64,000 nucleotides of DNA, from NCBI GenBank assembly GCA_037446165.1, contig JBBIJC010000004.1:9489-73488 (forward strand), given 5' to 3'. The stretch's first letter is position 1; each line of letters starts with the position of its first letter. Shown piece by piece: positions 12,522-23,265 of this stretch. Source of the DNA: Parasulfuritortus sp037446165 (lineage in GTDB: Bacteria > Pseudomonadota > Gammaproteobacteria > Burkholderiales > Thiobacillaceae). The notes under the pieces were generated by a model. That model was not told the origin of the DNA, did not search any database, and worked only from the letters and a program-made list of their open reading frames with translations. A program made the position numbers and the translations under genes.

Positions 12522-12806
12522 GACAAGGCGAGGTTTTTCAGCGGGTTTGTAGATCAGCAACAGCTTGCCGATGTGCTGTACCGGCGCGCAATCCAGCTGT
12601 TCGCAAATTTCCTTCAACCAAGTCTCGCGCGCTTCCCTGTCGTCGTTGAGGACGCGAATCTTGATCAGTTCGTGGGCGGCCAGGCTGCGGACCGTCTCGT
12701 TCAGAACCGCCTCGGTCAGTCCGGCGTTGCCGATCATGACCACCGGCTTGAGGCCGTGGGCCTGGGCCTTGAGAAACTTGCGCTGTTGCGGCGTCAGTAC
12801 CAGCAT
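12513..12806 (-). CDS. yhbY: YhbY/CRS1-type RNA-binding protein
   Basis: Small RNA-binding protein linked in E. coli to 50S ribosome assembly. The 97 residues start MLVLTPQQRKFLKAQAHGLK and carry the CRM-domain loop VMIGNAGLTEAV (GxxG-type) followed by ELIKIRVL. The frame stays open upstream to 12998, but the ATG at 12806 gives the normal family length and leaves a 60-bp divergent promoter region to rlmE; the longer form would overlap rlmE. Confidence 0.94.
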   Translation of the reverse strand: MLVLTPQQRKFLKAQAHGLKPVVMIGNAGLTEAVLNETVRSLAAHELIKIRVLNDDREARETWLKEICEQLDCAPVQHIGKLLLIYKPAEKPRLVLP

Positions 12807-12866
12807 GTGAATCTCCAAAAAACGGACTTCGCGCATTCGGGCGAAGTCAAAAGGCGGCCATACTAC

Positions 12867-13484
12867 ATGAAAAGACAAGCCAAAACCCACGCCTGGCATC
12901 ACCAGCACGTCAATGACTTCTATGTCAAACAGGCCAACGAGCAGGGCTGGCGTTCGCGTGCGGCATTCAAGTTGCTGGAGATCGACGACAAGGACCATTT
13001 GCTGAGGCCGGGCGCACTGGTGGTCGATCTGGGCTGCGCGCCTGGCGGCTGGTGCCAGGTGGCAGTGGAACGGATGAAGGGCCAGGGCCGCATCGTCGGT
13101 ATCGACCTGCTGGAGTGTGTCGGCATGAACAATGTCACCTTTATTCAGGGTGACTTTACCGAGGATGCGGCCCTGGCCGAACTGGAGTCGGCCGTCGACG
13201 GGAAAAAACTGGACCTTGTGCTTTCCGATATGGCCCCCAATATAAGCGGCGTGGACTCGTCAGATCAGGCCAAAAGCTATTACCTGGCCGAACTGGCACT
13301 GGATTTCGCCGGTCGGCATCTGAAGCCGGAAGGTGCCTTCCTGATCAAGGTGTTTCAGGGCGCGGGCTTCGAGGACTATGTCCGGTTGCTGCGCCAGGTA
13401 TTTTCGACAGTGGCGGTGCGCAAGCCCAAGGCTTCGCGTGATCGCAGCCGGGAGGTATACCTGTTGGGAAAAGGCCTTAAGTGA
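12867..13484 (+). CDS. rlmE: 23S rRNA (uridine2552-2'-O)-methyltransferase
   Basis: SAM-dependent heat-shock methyltransferase (RrmJ/FtsJ) acting on U2552 in the 23S A-loop. The 205 residues contain the SAM-binding VVDLGCAPGGWCQV near residue 55 and LVLSDMAPNISG with the catalytic Asp near 125; the catalytic Lys lies in FLIKVFQG. An upstream in-frame extension to 12573 is not conserved, so ATG 12867 is chosen. It precedes ftsH, the usual E. coli-like pairing. Confidence 0.96.
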   Translation: MKRQAKTHAWHHQHVNDFYVKQANEQGWRSRAAFKLLEIDDKDHLLRPGALVVDLGCAPGGWCQVAVERMKGQGRIVGIDLLECVGMNNVTFIQGDFTEDAALAELESAVDGKKLDLVLSDMAPNISGVDSSDQAKSYYLAELALDFAGRHLKPEGAFLIKVFQGAGFEDYVRLLRQVFSTVAVRKPKASRDRSREVYLLGKGLK

Positions 13485-13546
13485 GCGTGGCTATCACCTC
13501 GATAGATTGCCTGAACGATCGGTTTGGGATAGGGTCTGATTATTGA

Positions 13547-13562
13547 TTGCGTAAGCACGCAA
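13547..13562 (+). promoter_or_regulatory. Hairpin abutting the ftsH ribosome-binding site
   Basis: TTGCGT-AAGC-ACGCAA forms a perfect 6-bp stem with a 4-base loop. Its 3' arm runs into the AAAGGA Shine-Dalgarno sequence (13561-13566), which is followed by the GTG start at 13573. It could modulate ftsH translation, but no data support this beyond the fold. Confidence 0.4.
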
Positions 13563-13572
13563 AGGAATCGAA

Positions 13573-15468
<1,896 letters not shown>

Positions 15469-15496
15469 TCAATTCAGTGACCGTGAGGCGTGACGA

Positions 15497-16336
15497 GTGA
15501 CGGGTAACACCAGCCCGCTCGTCGCGCCGATTCCCCGTCCCGTGCTTGCTTCCACCGATCGTCCACTGGTCATGGGTATCGTCAACGTGACCCCGGACTC
15601 CTTCTCTGACGGTGGCTGTTTCATCGATCCCAGGTTTGCTGTCGCTCATGCTCACCGGCTGGTCGAGGAGGGGGCTGATATCCTCGATATCGGCGGCGAA
15701 TCGACCCGCCCCGGCGCGCAGCCGGTTTCACCGCAGGAAGAACTCGACCGGGTCATGCCGGTGCTGGAGGGCGTGCGTGGCCTGGGCGTGCCGGTGTCGG
15801 TCGACACCATGAAGCCGGCCGTCATGCGTGCGGCGATCGAAGCTGGCGCGGCCATGATCAATGACGTCTACGGTTTTCGCGCGCCGGGTGCGTGGGCGGC
15901 AGTCAAGGACAGCGCTTGCGCCCTGTGCATCATGCACATGCGGGGCGAGCCCCGCACCATGCAGGATGACCCCCATTACGACGATGTGGTGGCAGAGGTG
16001 GAATCGTTTCTACTTGATCGGCTCGCCTCGGCGAAGGCGGCGGGCATCGCCCATGAGCGGGTTTATATCGATCCCGGTTTCGGTTTTGGCAAGACCCTGG
16101 GCCATAATCTCGCCCTGCTGCGCGCCTTGTCCAGTCTGGCCAGATTGGGCCCGGTGCTGGTCGGGCTGTCGAGGAAACGGATGATCGGCGCGTTGACCGG
16201 ACGGGATCTCCAGGACCGCATGGCCGGCAGTCTGGCGGCGGCGATCCGGGCAGTGGAGAATGGCGCCCGGATCGTGCGGGTGCACGATGTCAAAGAAACG
16301 GTTGATGCATTGAAAGTGTGGGAGGCGAGCAAATGA
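15497..16336 (+). CDS. folP: Dihydropteroate synthase
   Basis: Condenses p-aminobenzoate with dihydropterin pyrophosphate in folate synthesis; the target of sulfonamides. The 279-residue TIM barrel shows MGIVNVTPDSFSDGG (about 24-38), DIGGESTRPGA, DPGFGFGKT and GLSRKRMIG. The GTG at 15497 gives a slightly extended N-terminus; the signature begins about 23 residues in. The stop overlaps the glmM start as ATGA. Confidence 0.96.
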   Translation: MTGNTSPLVAPIPRPVLASTDRPLVMGIVNVTPDSFSDGGCFIDPRFAVAHAHRLVEEGADILDIGGESTRPGAQPVSPQEELDRVMPVLEGVRGLGVPVSVDTMKPAVMRAAIEAGAAMINDVYGFRAPGAWAAVKDSACALCIMHMRGEPRTMQDDPHYDDVVAEVESFLLDRLASAKAAGIAHERVYIDPGFGFGKTLGHNLALLRALSSLARLGPVLVGLSRKRMIGALTGRDLQDRMAGSLAAAIRAVENGARIVRVHDVKETVDALKVWEASK

Positions 16337-17694
16337 GCAGAAAGTATTTCGGCACCGATGGCGTGCGCGGCAAGGTGGGCGAGGCCCCGATTACCCCCGA
16401 TTTCGTCATGCGCCTGGGCTATGCGGCCGGCAAGGTGCTGGTTGCGGCTGAACATGAGTCGATGCATGGTGATCGGCCGGCCGTACTGATCGGCAAGGAC
16501 ACCCGGGTATCCGGCTACATGCTTGAGTCGGCGCTCGAGGCCGGGCTTACCGCAGCGGGCGTCGATGTGCGCCTGACCGGCCCGATGCCGACGCCCGGCA
16601 TCGCCTACCTGACCCGTGCGCTACGCCTGCAGGCCGGGGTGGTCATATCCGCCTCGCACAATCCCTATGACGACAACGGGATCAAGTTCTTTTCCGCCGC
16701 CGGCACCAAGTTGCCGGACGAGATCGAACTGGCCATCGAGGCGGCCCTGGATGAGCCGATGGTGACCGCGCCGTCCAAGGGGCTGGGCAAGGTCAAGCGG
16801 CTCGACGATGCGGCCGGCCGCTATATCGAATTCTGCAAGAGCACGTTTCCCAATGACATGGACCTGCGCGGCATGCGCATCGTGGTCGACTGCGCCAACG
16901 GCGCGGCCTATCACGTTGCCCCGCCGGTATTGCATGAACTGGGGGCCGACGTGATCGCCATCGGCAACCATCCGGATGGCTTCAACATCAATCACGCCTG
17001 TGGTGCGACCCATCCGGCTAACCTGGCCAAGGCGGTGCTCAAGCACAAGGCCGACATCGGGATTGCCCTGGACGGTGACGGTGACCGGCTGATGATGGTT
17101 GATGCCAACGGCCAAATCGCCGACGGCGACCGTCTCCTGTACGCCATTGCCCGTCATCTGAAGGAACACAGCTGGTTGAAGGGCGGAGTGGTTGGCACCC
17201 TGATGACCAACCTCGGCACCGAGACGGCCTTGCGCGCGCTCGGCTGCGATTTCCGGCGCGCCAAGGTGGGCGACCGCTACGTGCTGGAAATGCTCAAGGA
17301 ACACGGTTGGCAGCTGGGCGGCGAGACCTCGGGCCACATCCTGTGCCTGGACAAGCACACCACGGGCGATGGCATCGTCTCCGCGCTCCAGGTGCTGGAA
17401 GCCTTGCGCCGTTCGGGACGCACGCTCGCCGACACCATGCGCGACTGCCCCATCTTCCCTCAGGTCATGATCAATGTGCAGGTGACCAAGGGGTTCAAGC
17501 TGAATGGCCAGCCCGAGATCAGCCAGTCGGTGCTGGAAGTAGAGAACGAACTTGGCGACAGCGGCCGGGTGGTGTTGCGCGCTTCCGGCACCGAACCGCT
17601 GATCCGGGTCATGGTCGAGGGCCGAGATGATGTTCAGGTCCAGCGCTGTGCCGAGCGCATCGCCGATGCGGTGCGCGCCGTGGCAGTGGGGTAA
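16333..17694 (+). CDS. glmM: Phosphoglucosamine mutase
   Basis: Converts glucosamine-6-phosphate to glucosamine-1-phosphate for UDP-GlcNAc, hence peptidoglycan and LPS. The 453 residues show the phosphoserine loop SASHNPYDDNGIKFF (about 105-119), the magnesium loop DGDGDR, the sugar-binding GGETSGH near 330 and the phosphate-binding RASGTEPLIRVMVEG near 420. ATG 16333 overlaps the folP stop and has GGAGG upstream (16321-16325). It is the last gene of the rlmE-ftsH-folP-glmM run and converges with the pyruvate kinase-like gene with only 4 bases between the stops. Confidence 0.97.
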   Translation: MSRKYFGTDGVRGKVGEAPITPDFVMRLGYAAGKVLVAAEHESMHGDRPAVLIGKDTRVSGYMLESALEAGLTAAGVDVRLTGPMPTPGIAYLTRALRLQAGVVISASHNPYDDNGIKFFSAAGTKLPDEIELAIEAALDEPMVTAPSKGLGKVKRLDDAAGRYIEFCKSTFPNDMDLRGMRIVVDCANGAAYHVAPPVLHELGADVIAIGNHPDGFNINHACGATHPANLAKAVLKHKADIGIALDGDGDRLMMVDANGQIADGDRLLYAIARHLKEHSWLKGGVVGTLMTNLGTETALRALGCDFRRAKVGDRYVLEMLKEHGWQLGGETSGHILCLDKHTTGDGIVSALQVLEALRRSGRTLADTMRDCPIFPQVMINVQVTKGFKLNGQPEISQSVLEVENELGDSGRVVLRASGTEPLIRVMVEGRDDVQVQRCAERIADAVRAVAVG

Positions 17695-17698
17695 GGCG

Positions 17699-19558
17699 CT
17701 ACGGCGCAGTGTCAGGCAGATCGGACACCGCCAGGCGACGCATGATCGGCGCACGCTTGGTGTTGTGACCGCCCATCCGGGTCAGCACCCCGCTCAGGAA
17801 GCGGGTGGTTTCGACGATGTAAGGCCCCTTGTTGAGCATGACGCATTCGGCCCGGGCCGACAGCGCCGCATCGGAAACCTCGGCGCGCGAGGGAATACCC
17901 CGCTTGGCCATGGTTTCCAGCACCTGCGTCGCCCAGATCACCGGCACATGCGCCGCCTCGCATAGCCAGAGTATCTCTTCCTGGACTTCGGACAGTCGTT
18001 CGAAACCGACCTCCACGGCCAGATCGCCCCGCGCCACCATCACTCCCAGAGGCGGGTTGCGCAGGCCCGCGAGCAGGATTTCCGGCAGATGCTCGAAGCC
18101 CTGACGGGTCTCGATCTTGACGATGGTGCCGAGATGGGTGGTCTTGAGCGCCTGCAGCTCATGGTGCAGATCGGTCAGGTCTTCGGGGCAACGCACGAAG
18201 GATAGGCCGACCGTATCCACATGCGGCGCCAGGATCGCCAAATCGGCCTTGTCCTTGTCGGTCAGGGCGGGAATCGCGAGATCGGTGTCCGGCAGGTTGA
18301 TGCCCTTCTCGGGGCGCAACTTGCTCCCCTGCGGCGAGGCATGGCTGATTTCCACGGTGATGACATGGTCGCGATTCTCCAGGATGCGGCCGCCAATCCG
18401 GCCATCATCGAACCAGATGGCCTGGCCCGGCAGGGCCGCGTCGAATACCGCGTCCAGGGTGCAGGGGATGGACGCGGCCCGGATCAACCGGCCGGCCTCG
18501 TCATGCTGGGCCATGGCGCCAGGCTGAGTTTCGGTGGTGACCAGCAGCTTGTCGCCGATTTGGAGCAGGATGGGCAGACATACATCCGGCAAGGGACCTA
18601 CCGTGCCCGATGCGATGAGCTCGTCGCCCCGGTAAAGCTGGGCCTCGCTGTCATCGGGGATAAATCCGCGCTGGAAGCAGTGGGCCAGCCAGGAATTGCC
18701 GAAACGTTCCTTCAGGCGCAGCTGCCGACGGGCACCGCGGCTGTCTTCCACTTCCATGATGTCCTTGGCATTGGCGGCCTGGATCAGGCGGTCTTCCATC
18801 GGCAGGGTGGCATCCACATCCAGGATCGGCGCTTCCGGATGGTCGCGTGGCGTCAGCCAGATCCGGGCCGGGGCGGTGACCCGGCCCCAGGCGTCGCGCT
18901 GGGTCTTGAATTCCACCAGGCGGCCGATGGGTTCGATCTCGCCGGTGCGCAACTTGGGGCCTGGCAGGTCGGCGTGAATCCGGCACTTGCGATTGGTGGC
19001 CTGTTCTGCAGCGCGCAGGTTGTGGATCATCGCCAGCCATTGGTCCGGGCCGTCGTGGGCGCAATTGATGCGGACGATGTCCATGCCCGCATCCAGCAGA
19101 TCGCGCAGCAATTGGGGCTGGCTCGCCGCCTCTGAGGGCAGGGTGACCATGATGTGGCTGCTGTGGGCCTCGGAGGGGGTGCCAAGGAGGGTTCTGGCAT
19201 GGGCTCTCAGCAGGGCGTCGCCAGCATGGATGTTTACGCCGTCATGACTGGTCTGGTCTGGTGCCGGTTTTCCGGCCAGGGCATGCAAAGCGTGGAGGAC
19301 GGCATCCAGGCTGGCCAGGGTATGCGCCTCGGAGCGGGCCAGCCGGCTCAGGCCGATCAGGGCCAGTTGCTGTTGCAGTTCGCGGATGTCGTGCTGCCTG
19401 AGCGACAGGTAATGCAGGAGGTTGCGGGCACTGTTGCGGTGACTTTCCGGAATGGCCTCGATGGCATCGATATGGCTGCGTTCCAGTTCGAGGGCGTACT
19501 GGCGTATGCCGGCAAGGACCGGGATCAGTCGGGAGGCGATAGCTTGGGTAGTTGGCAT
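17699..19558 (-). CDS. Non-canonical pyruvate kinase-like protein
   Basis: A 619-residue protein whose second half matches the pyruvate kinase barrel: VRINCAHDG near 180, DLPGPKLRTG near 208 (canonical DTKGPEIR is changed), KIETRQGFEHLPEIL, GVMVARGDLAVEVG near 512 and ATQVLETM. It differs from ordinary enzymes in three ways: an extra N-terminal helical domain of about 130 residues, a variant MLNKGPYI where MLSGETA is expected, and no C-terminal regulatory domain. Members of this divergent branch occur in several bacteria; their substrate is not settled. It is convergent with glmM and preceded by an imperfect 27-bp palindrome. Confidence 0.8.
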   Translation of the reverse strand: MPTTQAIASRLIPVLAGIRQYALELERSHIDAIEAIPESHRNSARNLLHYLSLRQHDIRELQQQLALIGLSRLARSEAHTLASLDAVLHALHALAGKPAPDQTSHDGVNIHAGDALLRAHARTLLGTPSEAHSSHIMVTLPSEAASQPQLLRDLLDAGMDIVRINCAHDGPDQWLAMIHNLRAAEQATNRKCRIHADLPGPKLRTGEIEPIGRLVEFKTQRDAWGRVTAPARIWLTPRDHPEAPILDVDATLPMEDRLIQAANAKDIMEVEDSRGARRQLRLKERFGNSWLAHCFQRGFIPDDSEAQLYRGDELIASGTVGPLPDVCLPILLQIGDKLLVTTETQPGAMAQHDEAGRLIRAASIPCTLDAVFDAALPGQAIWFDDGRIGGRILENRDHVITVEISHASPQGSKLRPEKGINLPDTDLAIPALTDKDKADLAILAPHVDTVGLSFVRCPEDLTDLHHELQALKTTHLGTIVKIETRQGFEHLPEILLAGLRNPPLGVMVARGDLAVEVGFERLSEVQEEILWLCEAAHVPVIWATQVLETMAKRGIPSRAEVSDAALSARAECVMLNKGPYIVETTRFLSGVLTRMGGHNTKRAPIMRRLAVSDLPDTAP

Positions 19559-19573
19559 CTATTGGGGCCGGCG

Positions 19574-19600
19574 GTCGAAATATGGATCGATATTTTCGAC
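19574..19600. promoter_or_regulatory. Imperfect palindrome upstream of the pyruvate kinase-like gene
   Basis: GTCGAAATAT and ATATTTTCGAC arms flank GGATCG, with one extra T in the right arm. It lies 16 bp upstream of the pyruvate kinase-like start, where an operator would block transcription. No regulator is identified. Confidence 0.4.
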
Positions 19601-19660
19601 CAGCAAGATAGCACCCCAATATGTACGGGAGATGACAGTTGTAACAATTGGAACTGCCGG

Positions 19661-19692
19661 GTTCACTCCGGAAACGTGCCTCCGGGGTGAAC
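19661..19692 (-). terminator. Hairpin just after the OlsB-like gene
   Basis: GTTCACTCCGG (19661-19671) pairs with CCGGGGTGAAC (19682-19692) with one wobble, five bases past the stop codon at 19697. No T-run follows on the minus strand, so it may stabilise the transcript end rather than act as an intrinsic terminator. Confidence 0.45.
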
Positions 19693-19696
19693 GGGT

Positions 19697-20461
19697 TCAG
19701 CCAGCCTGGCCGTTCAGAAAGTGCTTGGCATAGGCCGGACTGACCTTCTGCATCGGCAGCAGGATCAGGATGTCGGCAGTGTTGAAGTCGGGGTCCCAGG
19801 CCGGTTCGCCGCAGACATAGGCACCGGCGCGCAGGTAGCCCTTGATCAGCGGCGGGATGATGGGCGCGGCTTCATTGCTCAGCGCTTCGAGCGGCAGCGG
19901 GCAGCGCGGGAAGACCCGCCATTCCACCGGTGCCAGGTGTTTTTCCCTGACCGCGTGCCAGACGCCGGCGGCGTTGTGGCCACCATCCTGCATGGCGATG
20001 CTGGCGCAGCCCATCAGGTAGTCGTAGCCGTTTTCCATCATGTAGCTGGCCAGGCCGGACCAGAGCAGGGTGATGGCGCCGCCGCTGCGGTAGTCGGGAT
20101 GCACGCAGGAGCGGCCGATCTCGACCATGCGCTCGCGCAGATGGCCCAGGCGGGTCAGATCGAATTCATGGTCGGAATAGAAGCTGCCCAGTTTTTTGGC
20201 GGCGTCCGGGCTCAGGATGCGGTAGGTGCCAACCACTTCGCCGCTGTCCATGTCGCGCACCAGGAGGTGCTCGCACCAGGCGTCGTACAGGTCGATGTCC
20301 AGGCCGGGCTCAGGCGTGTCCAGACGGGCGCCCATCTCCTCGGCGAAGACCTGCCAGCGCAGGCGCTGGGCCTCGCGGATTTCGCTCCGGCTGGTGGCCA
20401 GGCTGACTTGAAAATGGCGCTTGCGGCGTCCTTCTTCAACCTGTAGTCCAGATTGCATCAT
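19697..20461 (-). CDS. OlsB-like GNAT N-acyltransferase
   Basis: GNAT-fold protein (Acetyltransf_5 type, 254 residues) resembling OlsB, which transfers a 3-hydroxyacyl chain from ACP to ornithine in ornithine-lipid synthesis. Seen: RLRWQVFAEEMGARLD near 40, CEHLLVRDMDSGEVVGTYRIL, VEIGRSCVHPDYR near 135 and LMGCASIAMQDGG. Several in-frame ATGs exist up to 20494; ATG 20461 is about eight bases after AAGG and fits best. A Pho-box-like promoter lies upstream. No OlsA-like acyltransferase is in the window, so the product could also be another N-acyl amino acid. Confidence 0.72.
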   Translation of the reverse strand: MMQSGLQVEEGRRKRHFQVSLATSRSEIREAQRLRWQVFAEEMGARLDTPEPGLDIDLYDAWCEHLLVRDMDSGEVVGTYRILSPDAAKKLGSFYSDHEFDLTRLGHLRERMVEIGRSCVHPDYRSGGAITLLWSGLASYMMENGYDYLMGCASIAMQDGGHNAAGVWHAVREKHLAPVEWRVFPRCPLPLEALSNEAAPIIPPLIKGYLRAGAYVCGEPAWDPDFNTADILILLPMQKVSPAYAKHFLNGQAG

Positions 20462-20493
20462 CGTCATTTCCTTCTCGGTCATCAATGCTGACA

Positions 20494-20527
20494 AATCTAG
20501 GTCTTGGCCGTGACAGTTGCGTGAAAC
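20494..20527 (-). promoter_or_regulatory. Pho-box-like promoter of the OlsB-like gene
   Basis: Minus strand: GTTTCAC-GCAA-CTGTCAC (20527-20510) is an 11-bp-periodic direct repeat matching the Pho consensus CTGTCAY at 5/7 and 7/7. Exactly 10 bp later lies a -10-like TAGATT (20499-20494). This is the spacing of PhoB-activated promoters, where the box replaces the -35. The gene starts 33 bp further on. Confidence 0.6.
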
Positions 20528-20565
20528 GATGATGAAAAATTGGTTACTGCGGGAGGGTTTTGTAA

Positions 20566-22341
20566 TCAGGCGGCTTCCGCCCGGGGACCGGCGAAGGCTT
20601 GCTGTGCCTGGCGCCGCTCCACGAACAGGCTGTTGCCGGGTAGCTTCTTGGCCTGCTTCTTGGCCATGCTGGCAGCGCCTGCGACTTCATGATGGGAGCC
20701 GTATTCATCCGGGTTGACGGGGACCACGCCAATGGACAGGCTGGGCAGGGGATGAAACACGGTGCGACCGCAGCGGTCCTCGCTGAAGTAGCCGCCGTCC
20801 GCCAGATGACGTTGCTCGAAGCCATTGCGGCTGGTGCTGGCGAATCGGTCCAGGATGGCCTGACAGCGCTGTTCCCAGTCTTCGCTGCGGAACAGGATGA
20901 AAAAATCGTCGCCGCCAATGTGGCCCAGGAAGTCGCAGCTGGTATTGATCTCATCCTTGAGTATGCCGGCTAGCAACAGGATGATTTCGTCGCCACGGTC
21001 ATAGCCGTAGATGTCGTTGAAGGGCTTGAAGTTGTCCAGGTCGAAATAGGCGGCGCAAAAGGGAGTGCCGTCGTCCAGCAGTTGCTGGATATGGTTGCTT
21101 ATCGGGACATTGCCCGGCAACAGGGTCAGTGGATTGGAATAGCGTGCGGCGGTGACCTGCAATTGCATGATCACTTCCATCAGGTCGTAGCCCGAGCCCA
21201 GTCCGATATATAGGCCGTTTTCAGTGATGATGAAGCCGTCGGTGAAAGTGGCCTTGCCCTTGCCGATGACCAGTTTGCTGAGTTCCTCCACCGGCGTCGA
21301 CTTGTCCACGATCAGCGGATTGGGGTCCATGAACTGGGTGCAGGTGCGCCGACCGTGCAGCTCGCGCACGAACACGCGGGAGAAGTGGTCGACCAGGGCA
21401 TAGCGGTTGATCAGGCCGATGGGACGGCCGTTCTCGACCACGGCCAGCGCATGCAGCAGGGGATAGGACTTGAACAGGTCGAGGGCGATTTCATTGTTGA
21501 CGCTGGGATGCAGGCTGGGCGCATCGATCAGCAGCTTGTTGGTCTGGATCAGGAATGATGAGGTGGCCTGGCCGCGGCCTGATGCGGATGACTTGATGGC
21601 GTCGATGGCGTCGATGCTGACTCCAGGGGCCGGGTTGCTTGGCCGGGCGATGAAATAACCCTGGCCAAGACTGATCCCGAGGTCGCGCATGACGACGAAT
21701 TCGGCCCGGGTTTCGATCCCCTCGGCAATCAGTCTGGCGCCTGAATTGACCGCGATCTGCTGCAATGAGCGGACGAACTGCAACTTGACCGGGTCCTGGT
21801 TGATGCCCGAGGTGAAGTGCTTGTCGATCTTGACGTAATTGGGGCGGTGCTCGGACCAGCGGCGCAGGCTGGAATAGCCTTCGCCCAAGTCGTCCAGGGC
21901 AAAGCGGAAGCCGTGTTCCCGGTATCGGTTCAGACAGTCGCCCTGATCGCTCATCTCGTCCGGATTGCTGTCCTCGGTCAGCTCGATGACCACCCGTTCC
22001 GGCGGCAACTGATGCGTCTTCAGGATGAGCAACAGCCGGTCCAGCGTAGGAGTGCTGCAGCTTACGAAGCGCGGCGAGAGGTTGATGAACAGATTGGCAT
22101 CGAGTTTCAGGCGGGAGAAGTCCCCGATGATCACCTCGATGCACAGGATCTCCATCTCGGCCCTCAGGCCGGCCAGGTCCGCAGCCTTGAGCAGGGCGAG
22201 GGGCGAATGCTGCATGCTGTCCGACGGACCGCGAATCAGGCCTTCGTAGCCATGGATATGGCCGGTGTCCAGATCCAGTATCGGCTGGAACAGCGATTGC
22301 AGGCGACGGTGGAGCAGGATATCGCGGACGATCTTATCCAT
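20566..22341 (-). CDS. EAL-CBS-GGDEF c-di-GMP turnover protein
   Basis: A 591-residue cytosolic protein in the order EAL phosphodiesterase (about 10-245), CBS pair (about 265-390), GGDEF (about 415-575). The EAL motif reads EGL, but the catalytic set looks complete: INLSPRF, ELTED, ALDDLGEGYSSL, KIDKHF, IAEGIET and GQGYFIARP. The GGDEF site reads GGDDF near residue 475, a tolerated variant, with FDLDNFKPFND metal ligands. No RxxD inhibitory site lies just before it. The CBS pair may sense a nucleotide. It could degrade c-di-GMP, make it, or switch. It is divergent from the PlcP-like gene. Confidence 0.9.
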   Translation of the reverse strand: MDKIVRDILLHRRLQSLFQPILDLDTGHIHGYEGLIRGPSDSMQHSPLALLKAADLAGLRAEMEILCIEVIIGDFSRLKLDANLFINLSPRFVSCSTPTLDRLLLILKTHQLPPERVVIELTEDSNPDEMSDQGDCLNRYREHGFRFALDDLGEGYSSLRRWSEHRPNYVKIDKHFTSGINQDPVKLQFVRSLQQIAVNSGARLIAEGIETRAEFVVMRDLGISLGQGYFIARPSNPAPGVSIDAIDAIKSSASGRGQATSSFLIQTNKLLIDAPSLHPSVNNEIALDLFKSYPLLHALAVVENGRPIGLINRYALVDHFSRVFVRELHGRRTCTQFMDPNPLIVDKSTPVEELSKLVIGKGKATFTDGFIITENGLYIGLGSGYDLMEVIMQLQVTAARYSNPLTLLPGNVPISNHIQQLLDDGTPFCAAYFDLDNFKPFNDIYGYDRGDEIILLLAGILKDEINTSCDFLGHIGGDDFFILFRSEDWEQRCQAILDRFASTSRNGFEQRHLADGGYFSEDRCGRTVFHPLPSLSIGVVPVNPDEYGSHHEVAGAASMAKKQAKKLPGNSLFVERRQAQQAFAGPRAEAA

Positions 22342-22417
22342 GGCCGGTTTCTAGTAGTGTTGTATCAGCCCCGACCCTAGACGATGAATTTGACGGTTTG
22401 ATGAAATTGATCGGCCG

Positions 22418-22435
22418 CATTCATTGTTCTGTCAT
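22418..22435 (+). promoter_or_regulatory. Pho-box-like repeat upstream of the PlcP-like gene
   Basis: CATTCAT-TGTT-CTGTCAT matches the Pho half-site CTGTCAY at 5/7 and 7/7 with the correct 11-bp period. It ends 23 bp before the ATG at 22459. With the usual 10-bp offset, the -10 would fall at about 22446 (CAGCAT, weak), which puts the start of transcription at or next to the start codon. Confidence 0.55.
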
Positions 22436-22458
22436 ATTTCGGCGTCAGCATTTGGCCC

Positions 22459-23265
22459 ATGCCGAATGTCCGCTCCATCTTTCTTTCCGACATCCATCTG
22501 GGCACCCGCGCCTGTCAGGCCGACCGACTGCTGGATTTCCTGCGCGAATACTCTTCCGAACACCTGTTTCTGGTCGGCGATATCATCGATTTCTGGTCCA
22601 TGAGCCGCAGCGTGCAATGGAGCTCGGCCCAGAATACGGTAATCCAGAAGGTGCTGCGCCGGGCCCGACATGGCGACAAGGTGGTGTTCATCCCCGGCAA
22701 CCACGACGAGGCCCTGCGCGAATACGGCGGGGTGGCCTTTGGCGACATCCTGGTGGAACAGGAGTACATCCACGTCACGGCCGATGGCAAGCGTTTCCTG
22801 TTGATCCATGGTGACGAGTTCGACCAGGTGACCCGCTATCACAAGTGGGTGGCGGTGCTGGGCGACATGGCCTACAACATCCTGGTCCGGATCAACGGCT
22901 GGCTGTCGTGGATCCGCCGCCACCTGGGCAAGCCAGGCTACTGGTCGCTGGCCGGCTATGCCAAGCGCAAGGTCAAGAGCGCGCTGGAGTTCATCTTCGA
23001 TTTCGAGCATTCGGTGATCCGAAACGTTCGGGACCGCGGCCTGGACGGCGTGATCTGCGGCCATATCCACTGGGCAGCGATCAAGGAAGTCGATGGCCTG
23101 ACCTATATCAATTGCGGCGACTGGGTCGATTCCTGCACTGCCATCGTCGAGCATTTTGATGGCCGTCTTGAGCTGGTCGACTGGGATGGCATATCGCGCA
23201 GTCTGGCGGTGGCAGGTCAGGCCATGCGGGACGAGGCAGCATTGCAGGAGCGCGAGGCAGCGTGA
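22459..23265 (+). CDS. PlcP/LpxH-type metallophosphoesterase
   Basis: Calcineurin-fold phosphoesterase (268 residues) with the full metal set: SDIHLG near 10, GDIIDFW near 38, GNHDE near 75, HGDEFD near 115 and GHIHWA near 195. Such proteins are often annotated UDP-2,3-diacylglucosamine diphosphatase (LpxH-like). However, the SDIHLGTRACQADRLLDFL opening and INCGDWVDSCTA ending are those of the group containing rhizobial PlcP, a phospholipase C used in phosphate-starvation lipid remodelling. Overlap (4 bp) with a glycosyltransferase and a Pho-box-like upstream site favour the PlcP role. Sequence alone does not exclude LpxH. There is no clear ribosome-binding site. Confidence 0.78.
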   Translation: MPNVRSIFLSDIHLGTRACQADRLLDFLREYSSEHLFLVGDIIDFWSMSRSVQWSSAQNTVIQKVLRRARHGDKVVFIPGNHDEALREYGGVAFGDILVEQEYIHVTADGKRFLLIHGDEFDQVTRYHKWVAVLGDMAYNILVRINGWLSWIRRHLGKPGYWSLAGYAKRKVKSALEFIFDFEHSVIRNVRDRGLDGVICGHIHWAAIKEVDGLTYINCGDWVDSCTAIVEHFDGRLELVDWDGISRSLAVAGQAMRDEAALQEREAA

